Shown: positions 20,980 through 31,600 of the stretch, one piece after another
Layout: every line of letters starts with the position of its first letter
Numbering within the stretch: the first letter of the stretch is position 1
Source of the DNA: Manduca sexta
Taxonomy: Eukaryota; Arthropoda; Insecta; Lepidoptera; Sphingidae
Direction: 5' to 3'
Length of the DNA stretch: 64,000 nt
Assembly: GCF_014839805.1 (NCBI RefSeq)
Contig: NC_051140.1
Location: forward strand, 10,189,826 to 10,253,825
Notes under the pieces: model-generated
Seen by the model: the letters and a program-made list of their open reading frames with translations, nothing else
Told to the model about the DNA's origin: nothing
Database searches by the model: none
Program-made: the position numbers and the translations under genes

Positions 20980-21500
20980 CGTTCGGGTAAGATCGGATGC
21001 GGGGTAAGATCGTATAACGTAAAAAATACCATGAATCTATGGTTTTTTTTTAGTTTAAGCTATCTAGGTGGCTACGCTGTCTCTTTTTGCCCCACCCTAT
21101 ATACCACAGTGGATGCTACGACGAAGAACGGGTGCGCTATGTGCATTGAAACAAACAAGGTGGATTTCGCTCTTCTTGACATTTTTGAGACTTCTCTCTG
21201 ATTTTGTGGACCTTATCTTACTAGCAGTAGAAGCGTTATTAGAACGGAGTCCGAACTTACCCCGTGAAGGTCCGATCTTTTCTAAGGGTTTTAAATTTCT
21301 ATACAGATATTATCATCTATTTTTAAGCTTACACAGAGAGAATTGGAAGATGATTAAATTTTCACATAAAGTAGCATTAATAATAACCAGTTTCATGTAT
21401 TCAATATTGGTATCGCTTAAGAATTTTATGAGAAAAAAATTATTTTCGAGACTCCTCGCAACACACTGAAAAACCGTCCGAAATTAGCCGAACGCACTAT
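20980..21500. repeat. Dispersed repeat, copy 1
   Basis: Begins around GGGTAAGATCGGATGCGGGG. It shares with 25790 to 26040 and 26015 to 26335 the blocks TCTAAGGGTTTTAAATTTCT, TGGATTTC(A/G)CTCTTCTTGA and GAAAAACCGTCCGA. The order is the same in each, so they are copies of one family. No intact coding frame was found. Confidence 0.6.
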
Positions 21501-21550
21501 GGAAACATTCTCGATGAAATGGCTTTTCCTTGGGCAATAATTAGAAGTAT

Positions 21551-22407
21551 ATTAATAACTAGCTTCCGCCCGCAGCTTCGCCCGCGTGGATTTCGGACTT
21601 CAAAAATGGAGCCGGTCGCGAACGTTCGAGAATGTTCGTTTTACGAAGCTACTCGCTCGGTGATTCGCTAGCCTCTAGGTGCCAAGCAAGCCGCCTGCGT
21701 GTGCGTTCGCGACCTTATATATATATATATAAAAATAATCCTTATAGCATGATTCAGTATTCACGCGTGATGACTTATTATTAGCGTATTTCATGTATAA
21801 CATTGGTGTTTCTATACCGATTTCTATGATTCTTTTTTATGGAATATTTAATAATGTTAACTTTTTTAATTAGGGTTGACTGAGAGTGTTATAAACGTAA
21901 GAGTAGACAAATATAATGAGAAAGCTTCGAACTGCTAAGCTATCAGGAGTTACACGTGTTATTGTGAGTCAACCATAAAAGATAGACATATGCTGTCGTG
22001 GGATATTTTTTACATAATTTTAAGGAGAACATTTCCGTCATACATGATTTCTGTGTAGCTTTAACCATTAAGGTTGCACACGCGACGGAAGCTTAAAAAA
22101 TAGAGTAACTTCTCCCGTTTTCCCAACATTTCCCTTCACTGCTCTGTTCCTATTAATTGTAGCGTGATGAAAAGTATACTATAACCAGCACAGGAGTATG
22201 ACAAATAATTGTACCAAGTTTCGTTAAGATCCGTCGAGTAGTTTTTGTTTTTATAACGGTTATACAGACAGACAGACAAAAATTTTACTAATTGCATTTT
22301 TGGCATCAGTATCGATCCCTAATCACCCCCTGATAATTATTTTGGAAATATATTTCATGTACAGAATTGACCTCTCTACAGATGTATTATAAGTATAGAT
22401 ATAGATT
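21551..22407. mobile_element. Transposon remnant with CCCGCAGCTTCGCCCGCG start
   Basis: Opens CTAGCTTCCGCCCGCAGCTT and closes with TAAGATCCGTCGAGTAGTTT, a GACAGACAGAC run and TATAAGTATAGATATAGAT. This start and end combination is common for lepidopteran retroelement 3' segments. An AT dinucleotide run lies inside near 21715. No intact reading frame. Confidence 0.55.
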
Positions 22408-23218
22408 ACAAATATTATAATTGGCGACGAGGAGACTCACCTTTTACGTGATTTTAAAAGTAAGGTCAAGGGGGGGGGGGGCCAGTGCGCTGAAGGGGTA
22501 AGTGCACCTGCCCTAAAAAAATCTAATACTATTGATGTTATACAATTATCGCAATGTTATATCTATGCTACTAACTGAAATACAGTTCCACTAAATAACA
22601 TAAATGGCTCTGTTCATTTTAAATATAGCAAAAAAATATTTTGAAGCCCTGATTTACAAATATATGGCGCACTTGCCCCGAATTTGATTTGACAGCCATA
22701 GTTGATTATAATATTGAGTGATTAAAAATTATCCAAGAGCAATGGAAAAAGCTAATAAAATTAAATCTGTTTTTTAAATGTTGTGGTGCACCGTCAGTAA
22801 TATAAACAGTTTATTATATTATATTCAGATGTAATTAAATTCTTAGAGCAATGCAAAACATGATAGAAAACTCTGATCTAAATTATTTTGTTTGATTGAA
22901 TGTTTTTACTAGTTCGCTCTTTCTGGTGGCCGCCGCGCTTCGGCACTGTAACCGGTCTAGCTCATAAACGACTTCTCAGCCCATTATGTAACTTGGCAGA
23001 GATTATCTATACAATAGTATGGTATTTTTTTTATAGTAGTAAAGTTGTAACATTTTACATTAATTTGCTTTTTAGTTCGGCATCATAGAGGTGACCGCGG
23101 TGGCCGACAAGCCGATCTTAGCAACATAATATGTTTCTCGTTCTTCTCAACGGTTTTGGCCTATTTGAAAAAAATGGATAAGTATATGCGGATAATTTCT
23201 CCTTCTTGTATGCTTGTT

Positions 23219-23292
23219 ATTGTTCTGAGATTATAATAGATACTTTACAACTGTCACTTTCAAAGAAAAAGAAAAAATAATCTCAGAACAAT
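23219..23292. repeat. Foldback with 16-bp arms
   Basis: ATTGTTCTGAGATTAT (23219 to 23234) and its exact reverse complement (23277 to 23292) flank 42 bases. Probably a miniature foldback element. Confidence 0.6.
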
Positions 23293-23586
23293 GAAAAATC
23301 TGTGAAAAAACCGTCACTTCACTTCTTTTTTACTGCAAAGCAAAGGTTATTAATTCTTGAGCCGTATATATGACGTCATTTGGTGCTTACGGCGTTTTAG
23401 AATAAAACAAAATTTAAAGTGAAAATCATGAATGAAAATATCCCAGTTTTGAAAAAAGAAAAATATGGTTCCATAATTTGAGATCTAGTTTCATAAAATG
23501 TAAACATTTGGGTATGTTGAAATAAATGTCAAATCTCTTTGCTTCATACTATAATTCTCTTTAGACTTGATACATACGTAGGACTA

Positions 23587-23616
23587 GGCAGTATGGTCGA
23601 GACTATAACCTGTCCT
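23587..23616 (+). promoter_or_regulatory. CTAGGCAGTATGGTC promoter-like motif (copy upstream of the microprotein ORF)
   Basis: The 15-base word CTAGGCAGTATGGTC is identical to one upstream of Rheb. Both are followed within a few bases by a TATA(A/G)CCT(C/G)TC-like block. Here it lies 133 bases before the first in-frame ATG and 172 before the third. No known motif name is assigned. Confidence 0.4.
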
Positions 23617-23719
23617 CCAAGAACGAATTAAAAAAAAAATTGACAGAATGCTGGTTTTTGTTTACATTTTGTGATACAGACTAATACTATTTTACAAACA
23701 TAAATACATCTCAATAAAT

Positions 23720-23917
23720 ATGTTAATAAAAATGTTAATGTTACGAAGGTTTAATAATATGGTGACTCAAATTAACTACAGGTCTTATAAAAATTTTGGA
23801 CACAAAAGACGGCCAACACCTACAATAACATTAATGTGGCATGGATTTTTAACATTTTCGTTTGTGGGAATGTGTATTGAATGGAAAAAGTGGGTATTAC
23901 ATTTTTTTCGATATTAG
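23720..23917 (+). CDS. Candidate single-pass membrane microprotein gene
   Basis: A single-exon frame of 65 codons. Possible starts are 23720, 23732, 23738 and 23759; the last gives MVTQINYRSYKNFGHKRRP, then PTITLMWHGFLTFSFVGMCI and EWKKWVLHFFRY. The basic N-terminus, one hydrophobic segment and short basic-aromatic tail suit a small mitochondrial inner-membrane or ER protein. An AATAAA starts 24 bases after the stop. A motif identical to one upstream of Rheb lies 133 bases before the frame. Together these make a compact promoter-ORF-poly(A) unit in an otherwise repeat-filled stretch. I do not recognise the family, and a chance ORF of this size is possible. Confidence 0.4.
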   Translation: MLIKMLMLRRFNNMVTQINYRSYKNFGHKRRPTPTITLMWHGFLTFSFVGMCIEWKKWVLHFFRY

Positions 23918-23940
23918 GCGCGTGTCATCTCAATTTCGCA

Positions 23941-23946
23941 AATAAA
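23941..23946 (+). terminator. Poly(A) signal of the microprotein candidate
   Basis: AATAAA 24 bases after the TAG stop at 23915 to 23917. Confidence 0.4.
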
Positions 23947-24873
23947 ATTGTGAATTATTAATCACCATTGACAATGTTCACCTAAGTTATGTAATAAACT
24001 CATGTTCACAATCAGATTTAAATTGAGCACTGCTCATCAGTCAATGTTGAGAGTTTTCGTTTCTTTTCAGGATAGCAGGTTTCATATTTGGTGATAAAGA
24101 CAGTAAATCCATTACTGAATAAGAGAGCAATTAAAAATTTCATGAAAATGATTAAAATGGAGTAAACAATGTATAATGGGCTGTTATTTTTTCCTTTTTG
24201 CTTAATGACTTAATTGAATAAAATACTATTAAGCACTCTGGTTGTTTATGTAACATACAGTCATTAAAAAAACAGTGAAACCGGGACATGGGATATAATT
24301 GGACAATGTTCTGCAGAAATAATCCTACTTGAAACTGGCCAAATATCATTACCATTCTTTTCACTGAAAATTTTCTCTCTTCTTACATAACAAAAAATAG
24401 TTTTATTTTGACAATGTAATTCATAGGTCTAACAACACAAAAGATTTTAAAAAAAATACATAAGAATGTAAGTAAATCATTTTTGATAATTTAAAACTAT
24501 TATTTTTATAGATTTGTTTGTTCGATAACTTCTGCATCATATGGTCCAATTTTTTCAACTTTGTTGGTTTCAATGTCATCCTTACTATTTAAATAAATTA
24601 ATCTAAATTACATAAAATATCCTAGTAGTTTGCATCTGAGCATGCAAAGTATGTAAGAATATCCACACAAAATAATATATCTGGGATACAAACCCAAATA
24701 TGCCACCACTATAACAAGGAGGCACCATTGACACAAAAAATAAATAAGTACTTTAAACAAATTTCAGACAAAAAAAAATCAATAGTAGACTAAATCTTCA
24801 AACATTTAAAATGTTATGAGCCTAGTAAAAAGTTCAGTGCTTAAATAGTTCATTGGCTACATTCAAAATCTTA
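23947..24873. other. Intergenic, nothing recognised
   Basis: AT-rich sequence. Short frames on both strands look non-coding. No repeat structure stood out by eye. Confidence 0.5.
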
Positions 24874-24925
24874 TCTATACTATTATATAAAGCTGAAGAG
24901 TTTGTTTGTTTGTTTGTTTGAACGC

Positions 24926-25335
24926 GCTAATCTCAGGAACTACCGGTCCAAACTGAAAAATTATTTTTGCCTTGAATAGCCCTTTGTTCGTGGAGTGCTA
25001 TAGGCTATATATCATCACGCTATACCCAATAGGAGCGGAGCAGTAATGGCTAATCTGAGGAACTACCGGTCCAAACTGAAAAATTCTTTTTGCGTTGGAT
25101 AGCCCTTTGTTCGTGGAGTACTATAGGCTATATATCATCACGCTATACCCAATAGGAGCGGAGCAGTAATGGTTAATCTCAGGAACTACCGGTCCAAACT
25201 GAAAAAATCTTTTTGCGTTGGATAGCCCTTTGTTCGTAGAGTGCTATATGCTATATATCATCACGCTATACCTAATAGGAGCGGAGCAGTAATGGCTAAT
25301 CTCGGGAAGTACCGATTCGAATTGAAAAAATTATG
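24926..25335 (+). repeat. 123-bp tandem repeat, three full units plus a partial one
   Basis: Unit starts at 24926, 25049, 25172 and 25295, an exact 123-base spacing. Each carries AGGAACTACCGGTCCAAACT, TAGCCCTTTGTTCGT and ATATATCATCACGCTATACC, then AATAGGAGCGGAGCAGTAA. Units differ by a few substitutions. The fourth is cut by the SINE. This is an internal amplification of the Helitron-like element. Confidence 0.85.
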
Positions 25336-25625
25336 GAACGGACTGTCGAGACGGATGTCCGCAGGTTCAAATCCCAAGGGCACACACTTCTGACTTTTCT
25401 AAAAAAAATTATGTGTGTATTCTTTGCTTTAACGGTGAAGGAAAACATCGTGAGGAAACCTGCATACCTGAGAAATTCTCTATAAAAAATTTCGAGGGTG
25501 TGAAGTCTACCAATCCGCATTGGGCCAGCGTGGTGGAGGCTTAATAAGGCCTAATCCCTCTCAGTAGTAAAGGAGGTCCGTGCCCAACAGTGAGACAGTT
25601 GTATAATACAGGGCTGATATTATTA
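25336..25625 (+). mobile_element. tRNA-derived SINE inserted in the Helitron
   Basis: Begins near GACTGTCGAGACGGATGTCC and has a polymerase III B-box-like GGTTCAAATCC. The body contains AACGGTGAAGGAAAACATCG, TCTACCAATCCGCATTGGGC and CTAATCCCTCTCAGTAGTA, and ends near ATACAGGGCTGATATTATT. This body is a widespread lepidopteran SINE type. The 5' end with the A box seems truncated. It splits the Helitron tandem unit. Confidence 0.7.
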
Positions 25626-25789
25626 TATTATGAGTACATCACGCTTTGACCAATAGGAGCGGAGCATCAAATCATAATGTTGCATAAGCGGGGAAAAATA
25701 TATATGTTTGACGGAATTATTCCTCTTAAAAATATATTATAAAATAAAGTCCCCAGAACCCCAGCCGTATCTGTCTGAAGGCGATAAAC

Positions 25790-26040
25790 TCAAAAACTCA
25801 CCCATGGACTTCTAAGGGTTTTAAATTTCTATAAACATATACTTAAGTACATAATCTATTTTTATGCTTACACGGAAATAATTGAAGGGCAATTAAATTA
25901 TCAAATAAAGTACTTCGCTTTAATAATATCCAGTTTGATGTGTAAAATGCCAGATCTACCTAAATATTTTTTGAAAAAAAAAATTTGAGACCTCTCAAGT
26001 CAAGTGGACTGAAAGAAGTGGATTTCACTCTTCTTGACAC
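25790..26040. repeat. Dispersed repeat, copy 2
   Basis: Shares TCTAAGGGTTTTAAATTTCT and following blocks with 20980 to 21500. It adjoins copy 3. Confidence 0.5.
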
Positions 26041-26335
26041 TGATATGAGAATATTTCTATTTGGCTCCGTGGACTTTATCATACGAGCTTTAAAAGCGTT
26101 ATTAGCCTGAACTTATCTTACGAACGCCTAATCTTTTCTAAGGGTTTTAAATTTCTATAAAGATATGTCCTTATTTCGAAACTAACAGGATAAATTGAAA
26201 AATAACTTTTATAATAACCAGTTTGACGTATAAAATTCCGAAATTATTTAAGTATTTTTTTTATGAGAAAAGAAATAATTTCGAGCCTTCTCTCAACTCA
26301 TCGAAAAACCGTCCGATCCTGGCAGAAGGCAGCCT
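26015..26335. repeat. Dispersed repeat, copy 3
   Basis: Carries TGGATTTCACTCTTCTTGAC, AAGCGTTATTAGCCTGAACT, TCTAAGGGTTTTAAATTTCT and GAAAAACCGTCCGATCC in the same order as copy 1 (20980 to 21500). It is tandem with copy 2. Confidence 0.55.
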
Positions 26336-26689
26336 AATTGTATTCTTTAGACAAATGCCTATAAATCAATCCAAAGTATCAGCTTCAAAGTTCGTAACCA
26401 GCCACCAAAATCTCTGAATTTAATCTAAAATGATAATAGAACATAATTTGCAATGGTATTGTGAATATTTTCTGAAAATAAAAAAAAGTTAGTTTTGCTT
26501 GTTTTTGAACAATGTACCAAACATTCCCGAGGCTAGAGTTATCACTTTCACTGCTTGCTTGCGGTTCCTCCCACGGAATATCCTACTCGTGAAGAATTAA
26601 AATGTCATATGTGCATTACCCCCGCACCGAATTCACGGGGGACATTTTAGGCACACAGTTTAGTGTGTATGCCGGGAAATTCTAGTACC

Positions 26690-26976
26690 CTAAGATGTTT
26701 TTATTACATAGATACGTTGTCCGAGCTCAATACTGACAAGATGAAAGTAAGGTAATTGCCCGACTGAACGGCCAATGAGCGTGCGGCACTAACGTTGTTA
26801 CGTAACTGTCGGTGTATATACATCCTTTTCTAACGAATGTGTACTGAATCTTTTTATTCTTTCTTCGAGCCAATTTGTAATTATATGTACAGGTACGTGA
26901 CTATAGCAAATAGTGCCCCGTTTTTATGTGCAATTTTGTTAGTGTATGACGCGTCTATTTGTAAAACGTCATTGCT
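26690..26976 (+). repeat. Repeat shared with 57650-58075 and 62783-62850, copy 1
   Basis: Contains CCTAAGATGTTTTTATTACA, ACGTTGTCCGAGCTCAATAC and, further on, GTGCAATTTTGTTAGTGTA and GACGCGTCTATTTGTAAAAC. All occur in inverse orientation at 57650 to 58075, and the last ones also at 62783 to 62850. It is a fragment of a transposon family with no coding frame. Confidence 0.65.
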
Positions 26977-28482
26977 AGTACCTATCCTATTCACTTTTTC
27001 CCCCGTGTTGACTGCAGTCTGTATCTTAAAAATAGTGCATTAAATATGTATCGTATGTACTTGTTGCCTAATGCTTAATTTCTTATTTTTCTGCCTGCGC
27101 TTATCTCATTCGAAGAGATTCGGCATCGGAGAAACTTTTTCAGAACAATCCACGTAGTGTTCGACCTTAGTTTCGAATCTAGGACCTCTTAATCCACAGC
27201 TCTTTACACTTCACCATTACATATTATTTTCTTCATATTTATCTATCCATATGTGACGCTGTAGAGAAATTTTAGAAAAAGCTAGCAAAGCAGTAATCAT
27301 TCGATCGCGATTTGATTAGTACCATCATTTCAGGAAACATCACCGCTATTACCACTCTTTGTTGTCAGAAGGTTTTCCCTTACACCCGATACAGCTTAGG
27401 GTATTGGGACCTTAATGAAAAAATACAAAAAAAAATGTACTTTCTCTATTTTTGGGGGACATTGAAAAAAGCAGGTCTATGTATTTTTGTGAAAAAGCCC
27501 TTTTGCAAAAAAAGCCGATATCTAGTAGTCGAATTTGCAATGGGTCACCCACACTATAGCTATCTCTGTTGACTTTTAGGATAGATTATGTTATAATATT
27601 ATATTTTAACATAAATAGAATTTTTGTTAAAATACATATATTAAAACACGGAATAAAATAATATGTGTTTTTACGAAATTATATTAAAAGGTAGACTTAA
27701 CTATTTCAATTAACAAATTAGTCGGCTTATAAACACACTAATACATAAAAGTACCATAGTACTTATCAATTATATACAATAGTCAATGAAATACCTCCTA
27801 GAATCATTCAACTTATTTACACAAATATCCTTAAAAACATAAAATAAATGAAACTATCAATAAAACGTAAAGCTGCAGATGTATATCAAGCACAATAAAC
27901 CTTATAAGTTAGGGTTAAAAGATGTAATATAATTCCTTCATAATCTTTTCAAGAGATTGCAAAAAGCAGTCAAACAATAATAAGATAATGTTGTCTGGTA
28001 TTTACAATTCTTTTGTTTCCAGTATGATAAAGAAATCTAGATTTGCAATCAGATTCATGTCTATTCCAAGAAAAATAAAAAATATTTTTTTACCCTAACA
28101 CTTCATTTTGTTTTCTTATGTTAGTTAGACTATTATAATTTGCAGAGAAAAACATTGGTTGTTGAGAATAGCATAAGCTTATACTAATTATAATAAAAAA
28201 ATATAATTTGGAAAATAATCATTCGAGTTTCATTATATGTATTTCAGAAAACAACTTGTGTTCAGTGTGGTTCAGTCAATACCTTAGTATCTTCTTATGG
28301 GCATAGCCAATATTAAAAATTTGCCTATCTACAGCCTTCATATGTTTATGTCCCATTCATTATTATATTCTCATAAACACCAATGCAATGATGTCTCAAG
28401 AGTGGACTTGATTATATATTCCATAGAACAATTCAAAATTGAATTATTCAAAGTAGGTACATTAATATATATTGAAACTAAT
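26977..28482. other. Intergenic downstream of Nopp140, nothing recognised
   Basis: AT-rich. It must contain the 3'UTR of the longer Nopp140 transcript (minus strand), but I could not choose a poly(A) site. No repeat or gene recognised. Confidence 0.5.
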
Positions 28483-28638
28483 TTAATCGTCAAATTTAAT
28501 TGAATGTACACCCGTATCAATGGCTCCTCCGCGGTACGATCCCCTCTTCTTCTTAGTCTTCTCATGCTTGAACGACTTGCCTCTTGTGTGTTTCAAGTCT
28601 TGGCTGGCACGTTCACCCCATGATCCACGAGCTCCACT
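28483..28638 (-). CDS. Nopp140: Nopp140 last exon, conserved SRP40-type C-terminus
   Basis: Minus-strand acceptor TTCATAG, phase 0. Encodes [38 protein letters not shown] and HSIKFDD, then TAA at 28483. It continues directly from FEAK of the preceding exon. This basic segment is the most conserved part of the family from yeast Srp40 to human NOLC1. It is the alternative to the RGG exon. Confidence 0.95.
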   Translation of the reverse strand, partial: SGARGSWGERASQDLKHTRGKSFKHEKTKKKRGSYRGGAIDTGVHSIKFDD

Positions 28639-31600
28639 CTATGAACAAAGTACAACCACAATAAAATGTGACCATTTACGATAATGTTTTATAGTAGGAG
28701 TTACTACGTGTCTAAATTAGTCCCTATTTTTGGTCGTACTATAAACTATTTTTATCAAGCAAATCAAGAGTTTAAAGTTTTTTTACAAAGTGAGATATAG
28801 TTTGATGTAAATTTCTTTGTGGCTCTGAGCATCATGTCTGGCATGCAAAACTAAATATTTTAGGTGTGAGACATGCACGTTTCTGTTTATGTACAGTCGA
28901 GCTCAATAGTACAATAATCGATCTGTTTTTCGTTATGTTATTGTTAAAAACAATCCTTGTACATTTGTATTGAATTTATAATTTTAAGAGAGTTCTCAAT
29001 TGAACCTTATATCATATCGCTGACTTGATTACACCTGTGCCGACCTGCGGTCGCAGCGAACTTCGCAGTTCACGCCCTTAAGTTGAATCGAACTGTACAT
29101 ATTTCAAAAACTATTCAATTTAAATTATATTCCTTACCTACTTAATCAAATACTATTTTCTTATTTTTAGAATTATCTCCTCCTTCAAAGCTTTTTCTGT
29201 CATTGAATCCACCCTTATTAAACCCTCCTCTATCGCCACCCCAGGAATGTCTATCGCCACGGCCACCACGGCCACCACGGTCTCCGCCGCGCCCCCCGCG
29301 GTCTCCACCGCGCCCTCTATTGAACCCCCGACCGCCCCTATCCCCGAATCCTCCATGCCCGCCTCTATCTCCGAATCCGCCCCGCCCGCCTCTTCCTCCA
29401 CGGCCACCGCGGTCGCCGAATCCACCGCGACCTCTCTGTCCACCTCTTCCCCTGTCGTTGAATCCACGACCGCGATTGAAACCACCCCTTCCTCTATTAT
29501 TCCAACCGCCAAATTTGTTGCCTTCAGATTCATCGTCATTATCTTCACCTTCTTGGCTTTCGCCTTCCTGACAGAGAGAGAGAGAGAGAAATACTAAGGT
29601 TAACGCCAAGACTACACAATGTGATAAAATTAGTTTATTTGAAAGTAAATGCCCGAAACTGCGCCATAGGATTAAGAATCTTTAATAATATTGTTCCATT
29701 ATCACATGGAGTCGCCTTGGCGTTTTGCAACTTTAGGGCATTTACCTTGGCTTCAAAAGAATTATCCTTAAGTCTAGGGTCTACAGTAACAGCTTCAGTT
29801 ATAACACGTCGAAATGGAACAGGTTTATTGTTTGCTGCTTCCTTTTCATTTGGTGTTGAGACATGGTTAGTACCCTAAAAATAGTGATAAAATGAATATA
29901 AACAAATAAAAGTGTTGTTCGTAACCACTATTATATACAATTTGAAATAATTTTATATGAAGAGAAAAAAATCTTACTTTAACAAAATTATTGTATGGTT
30001 TTTTGGCAGGAACAGGTTCATCTCCAGACGCCTTTCGTTTTTTGCCTGCTTGGAAACTATTTTCAGATGTCTGTAATCAAAATATGTAATATTACGACCC
30101 AATTATACCTAGATATTATGTCTTTATACTTAATGTAGGTGCATTATGTACATAATATTTTTACAAACAAAAAGATTTACCTGTTCATCAGCATTCTTAG
30201 TTTTTTTAACTTTGGTTGGAGGTTCGTCTTCACTGTCATCGCTATCATCAGAAGATTTTGCATTTTTTCCTAGTTGTTGCTTCGGGATAGGCTTTTGTTT
30301 TGGTCCATCTTCATCACTTGAATCTTCATCAGAAGATTCTTGCGGTTTAATTGGGCCTGATTTGGTTGCTTTACCTTGTGGGAGTTTTGGTGGTACTTTC
30401 GGAGTTTCATCATCACTGCTATCGTCACTATCATCAGAGGACTCCTTCTTGCTTGGTTTCTTGACTTGAACTGGAGTCTGCGGTTTAGCAGCAGTTTTTT
30501 GTGGTACCTTTGGTTTTTCATCTTCACTACTGTCATCACTATCTTCAGAGGAAGAATCTTTCTTAGCAGAAACTTTTGAAATAGATTTAGCGGGCGTAGC
30601 CTGAGGCTTAGGCACAGGTTTTTGCGGTACTTTATTATCATCATCACTGCTTTCGTCACTATCGTCAGATTCTTGTTTTTTGGCTGAAGCCGGTTTAGCT
30701 GTAGTCTGTTTGCTAGGAGTTGGCTTAGCATTTTTTTTTGGTTTTTCATCCTCACTGCTTTCCTCTGATGATGATGCTGGTTTTTTAGTATTAAGGGCTG
30801 CTACTTTAGTTTGGGGTTTAATTGGTGTGGCTTTATTTTTTATTTTGTTTTCTTCCTCACTACTGTCACTATCTGATGAAGATTCTTGTTTTTTTACCAT
30901 TGGAGCTTTTGCTGGAGTACTTATAGGCTTGACAGTACCTTTAGGTGGTACTTTAGTTTCTTCATCACTACTGTCATCAGAAGACGATTCCTGTTTCTTC
31001 TTTTCAACTGGCTTTGGAGCTGGTTTGGCTAGTGTAGCTTCTTTTTTGCCCTGTTTTTGCATAGGTTTTGGTTTCTCATCTTCACTGCTATCAGTATCTG
31101 AAGACTCTGCTTTCTTTGCAGGTGTTGGTTTTGATTGTTGTTTATGTGTGGGTGGTATCTTTTTCTTAGGCTCATCGTCACTACTATCTTCTGATGATTC
31201 CTGTTTTTTTTGCAATTTTGCTGACGCTGATACTTGTGGCTTTATTGGCTGTTTTTTTGGCTTTGATGTGGCATTATCCTCACTACTGTCACTATCATCA
31301 GATGATGCATTTGACTTTTTAGTTTGAGCGGGAGGCATACTTTTTTTCACCTAGAATTATAATATATTTATTAAAGTATTTATTTTCTTCTAAAAACTTA
31401 AATTTGATATCTGGCTTTATATACTCAGAGGTAGTGACGAATATACAGATTAATATCACATTGGCTCAATTAACATATTAACATCATTGTGAACACAACT
31501 TTTAAAGGAAGTAAAGTATATAAATAAAAAATTACTTGTTTAGGTTTTTCATCTTCAGAGCTGTCAGAGTCTGATGATTCCTGCTTTTTCTTGGGGGCAG

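Larger units (their letters stand above)
24874..25700 (+). mobile_element. Lep1-like Helitron fragment
   Basis: Starts TCTATACTATTATATAAAG, then a TTTGTTTG run and GAACGCGCTAATCTCAGGAA, the 5' arrangement of Lep1-type non-autonomous Helitrons of Lepidoptera. It is followed by 123-bp tandem units (24926 to 25335) and, after an inserted SINE, by another ATCACGCTTTGACCAATAGG unit piece near 25637. No Rep/helicase coding sequence, so non-autonomous. Confidence 0.7.

Noticed and set aside
21068..21469. 133-codon frame
   Set aside because: Lies wholly in a dispersed repeat whose other copies (25790, 26015) do not keep the frame open.
22471..22482. Run of 12 G
   Set aside because: A homopolymer next to a repeat; length is probably unreliable and no function is indicated.
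24926..25335. Regular tandem repeat considered as a CRISPR array
   Set aside because: Units are 123 bp and contiguous with no unique spacers; the genome is eukaryotic and the sequence fits a Helitron.
29203..29597. Pro- and Ser/Ala/Thr-rich plus-strand frames
   Set aside because: Antisense shadows of the Nopp140 RGG exon, open in several frames because of its repeat composition.
30680..31327. 215-codon plus-strand frame rich in Ser, Leu, Phe
   Set aside because: It is the antisense of the Nopp140 acidic-serine/basic exon; its composition mirrors that repeat, and there is no start context or domain.
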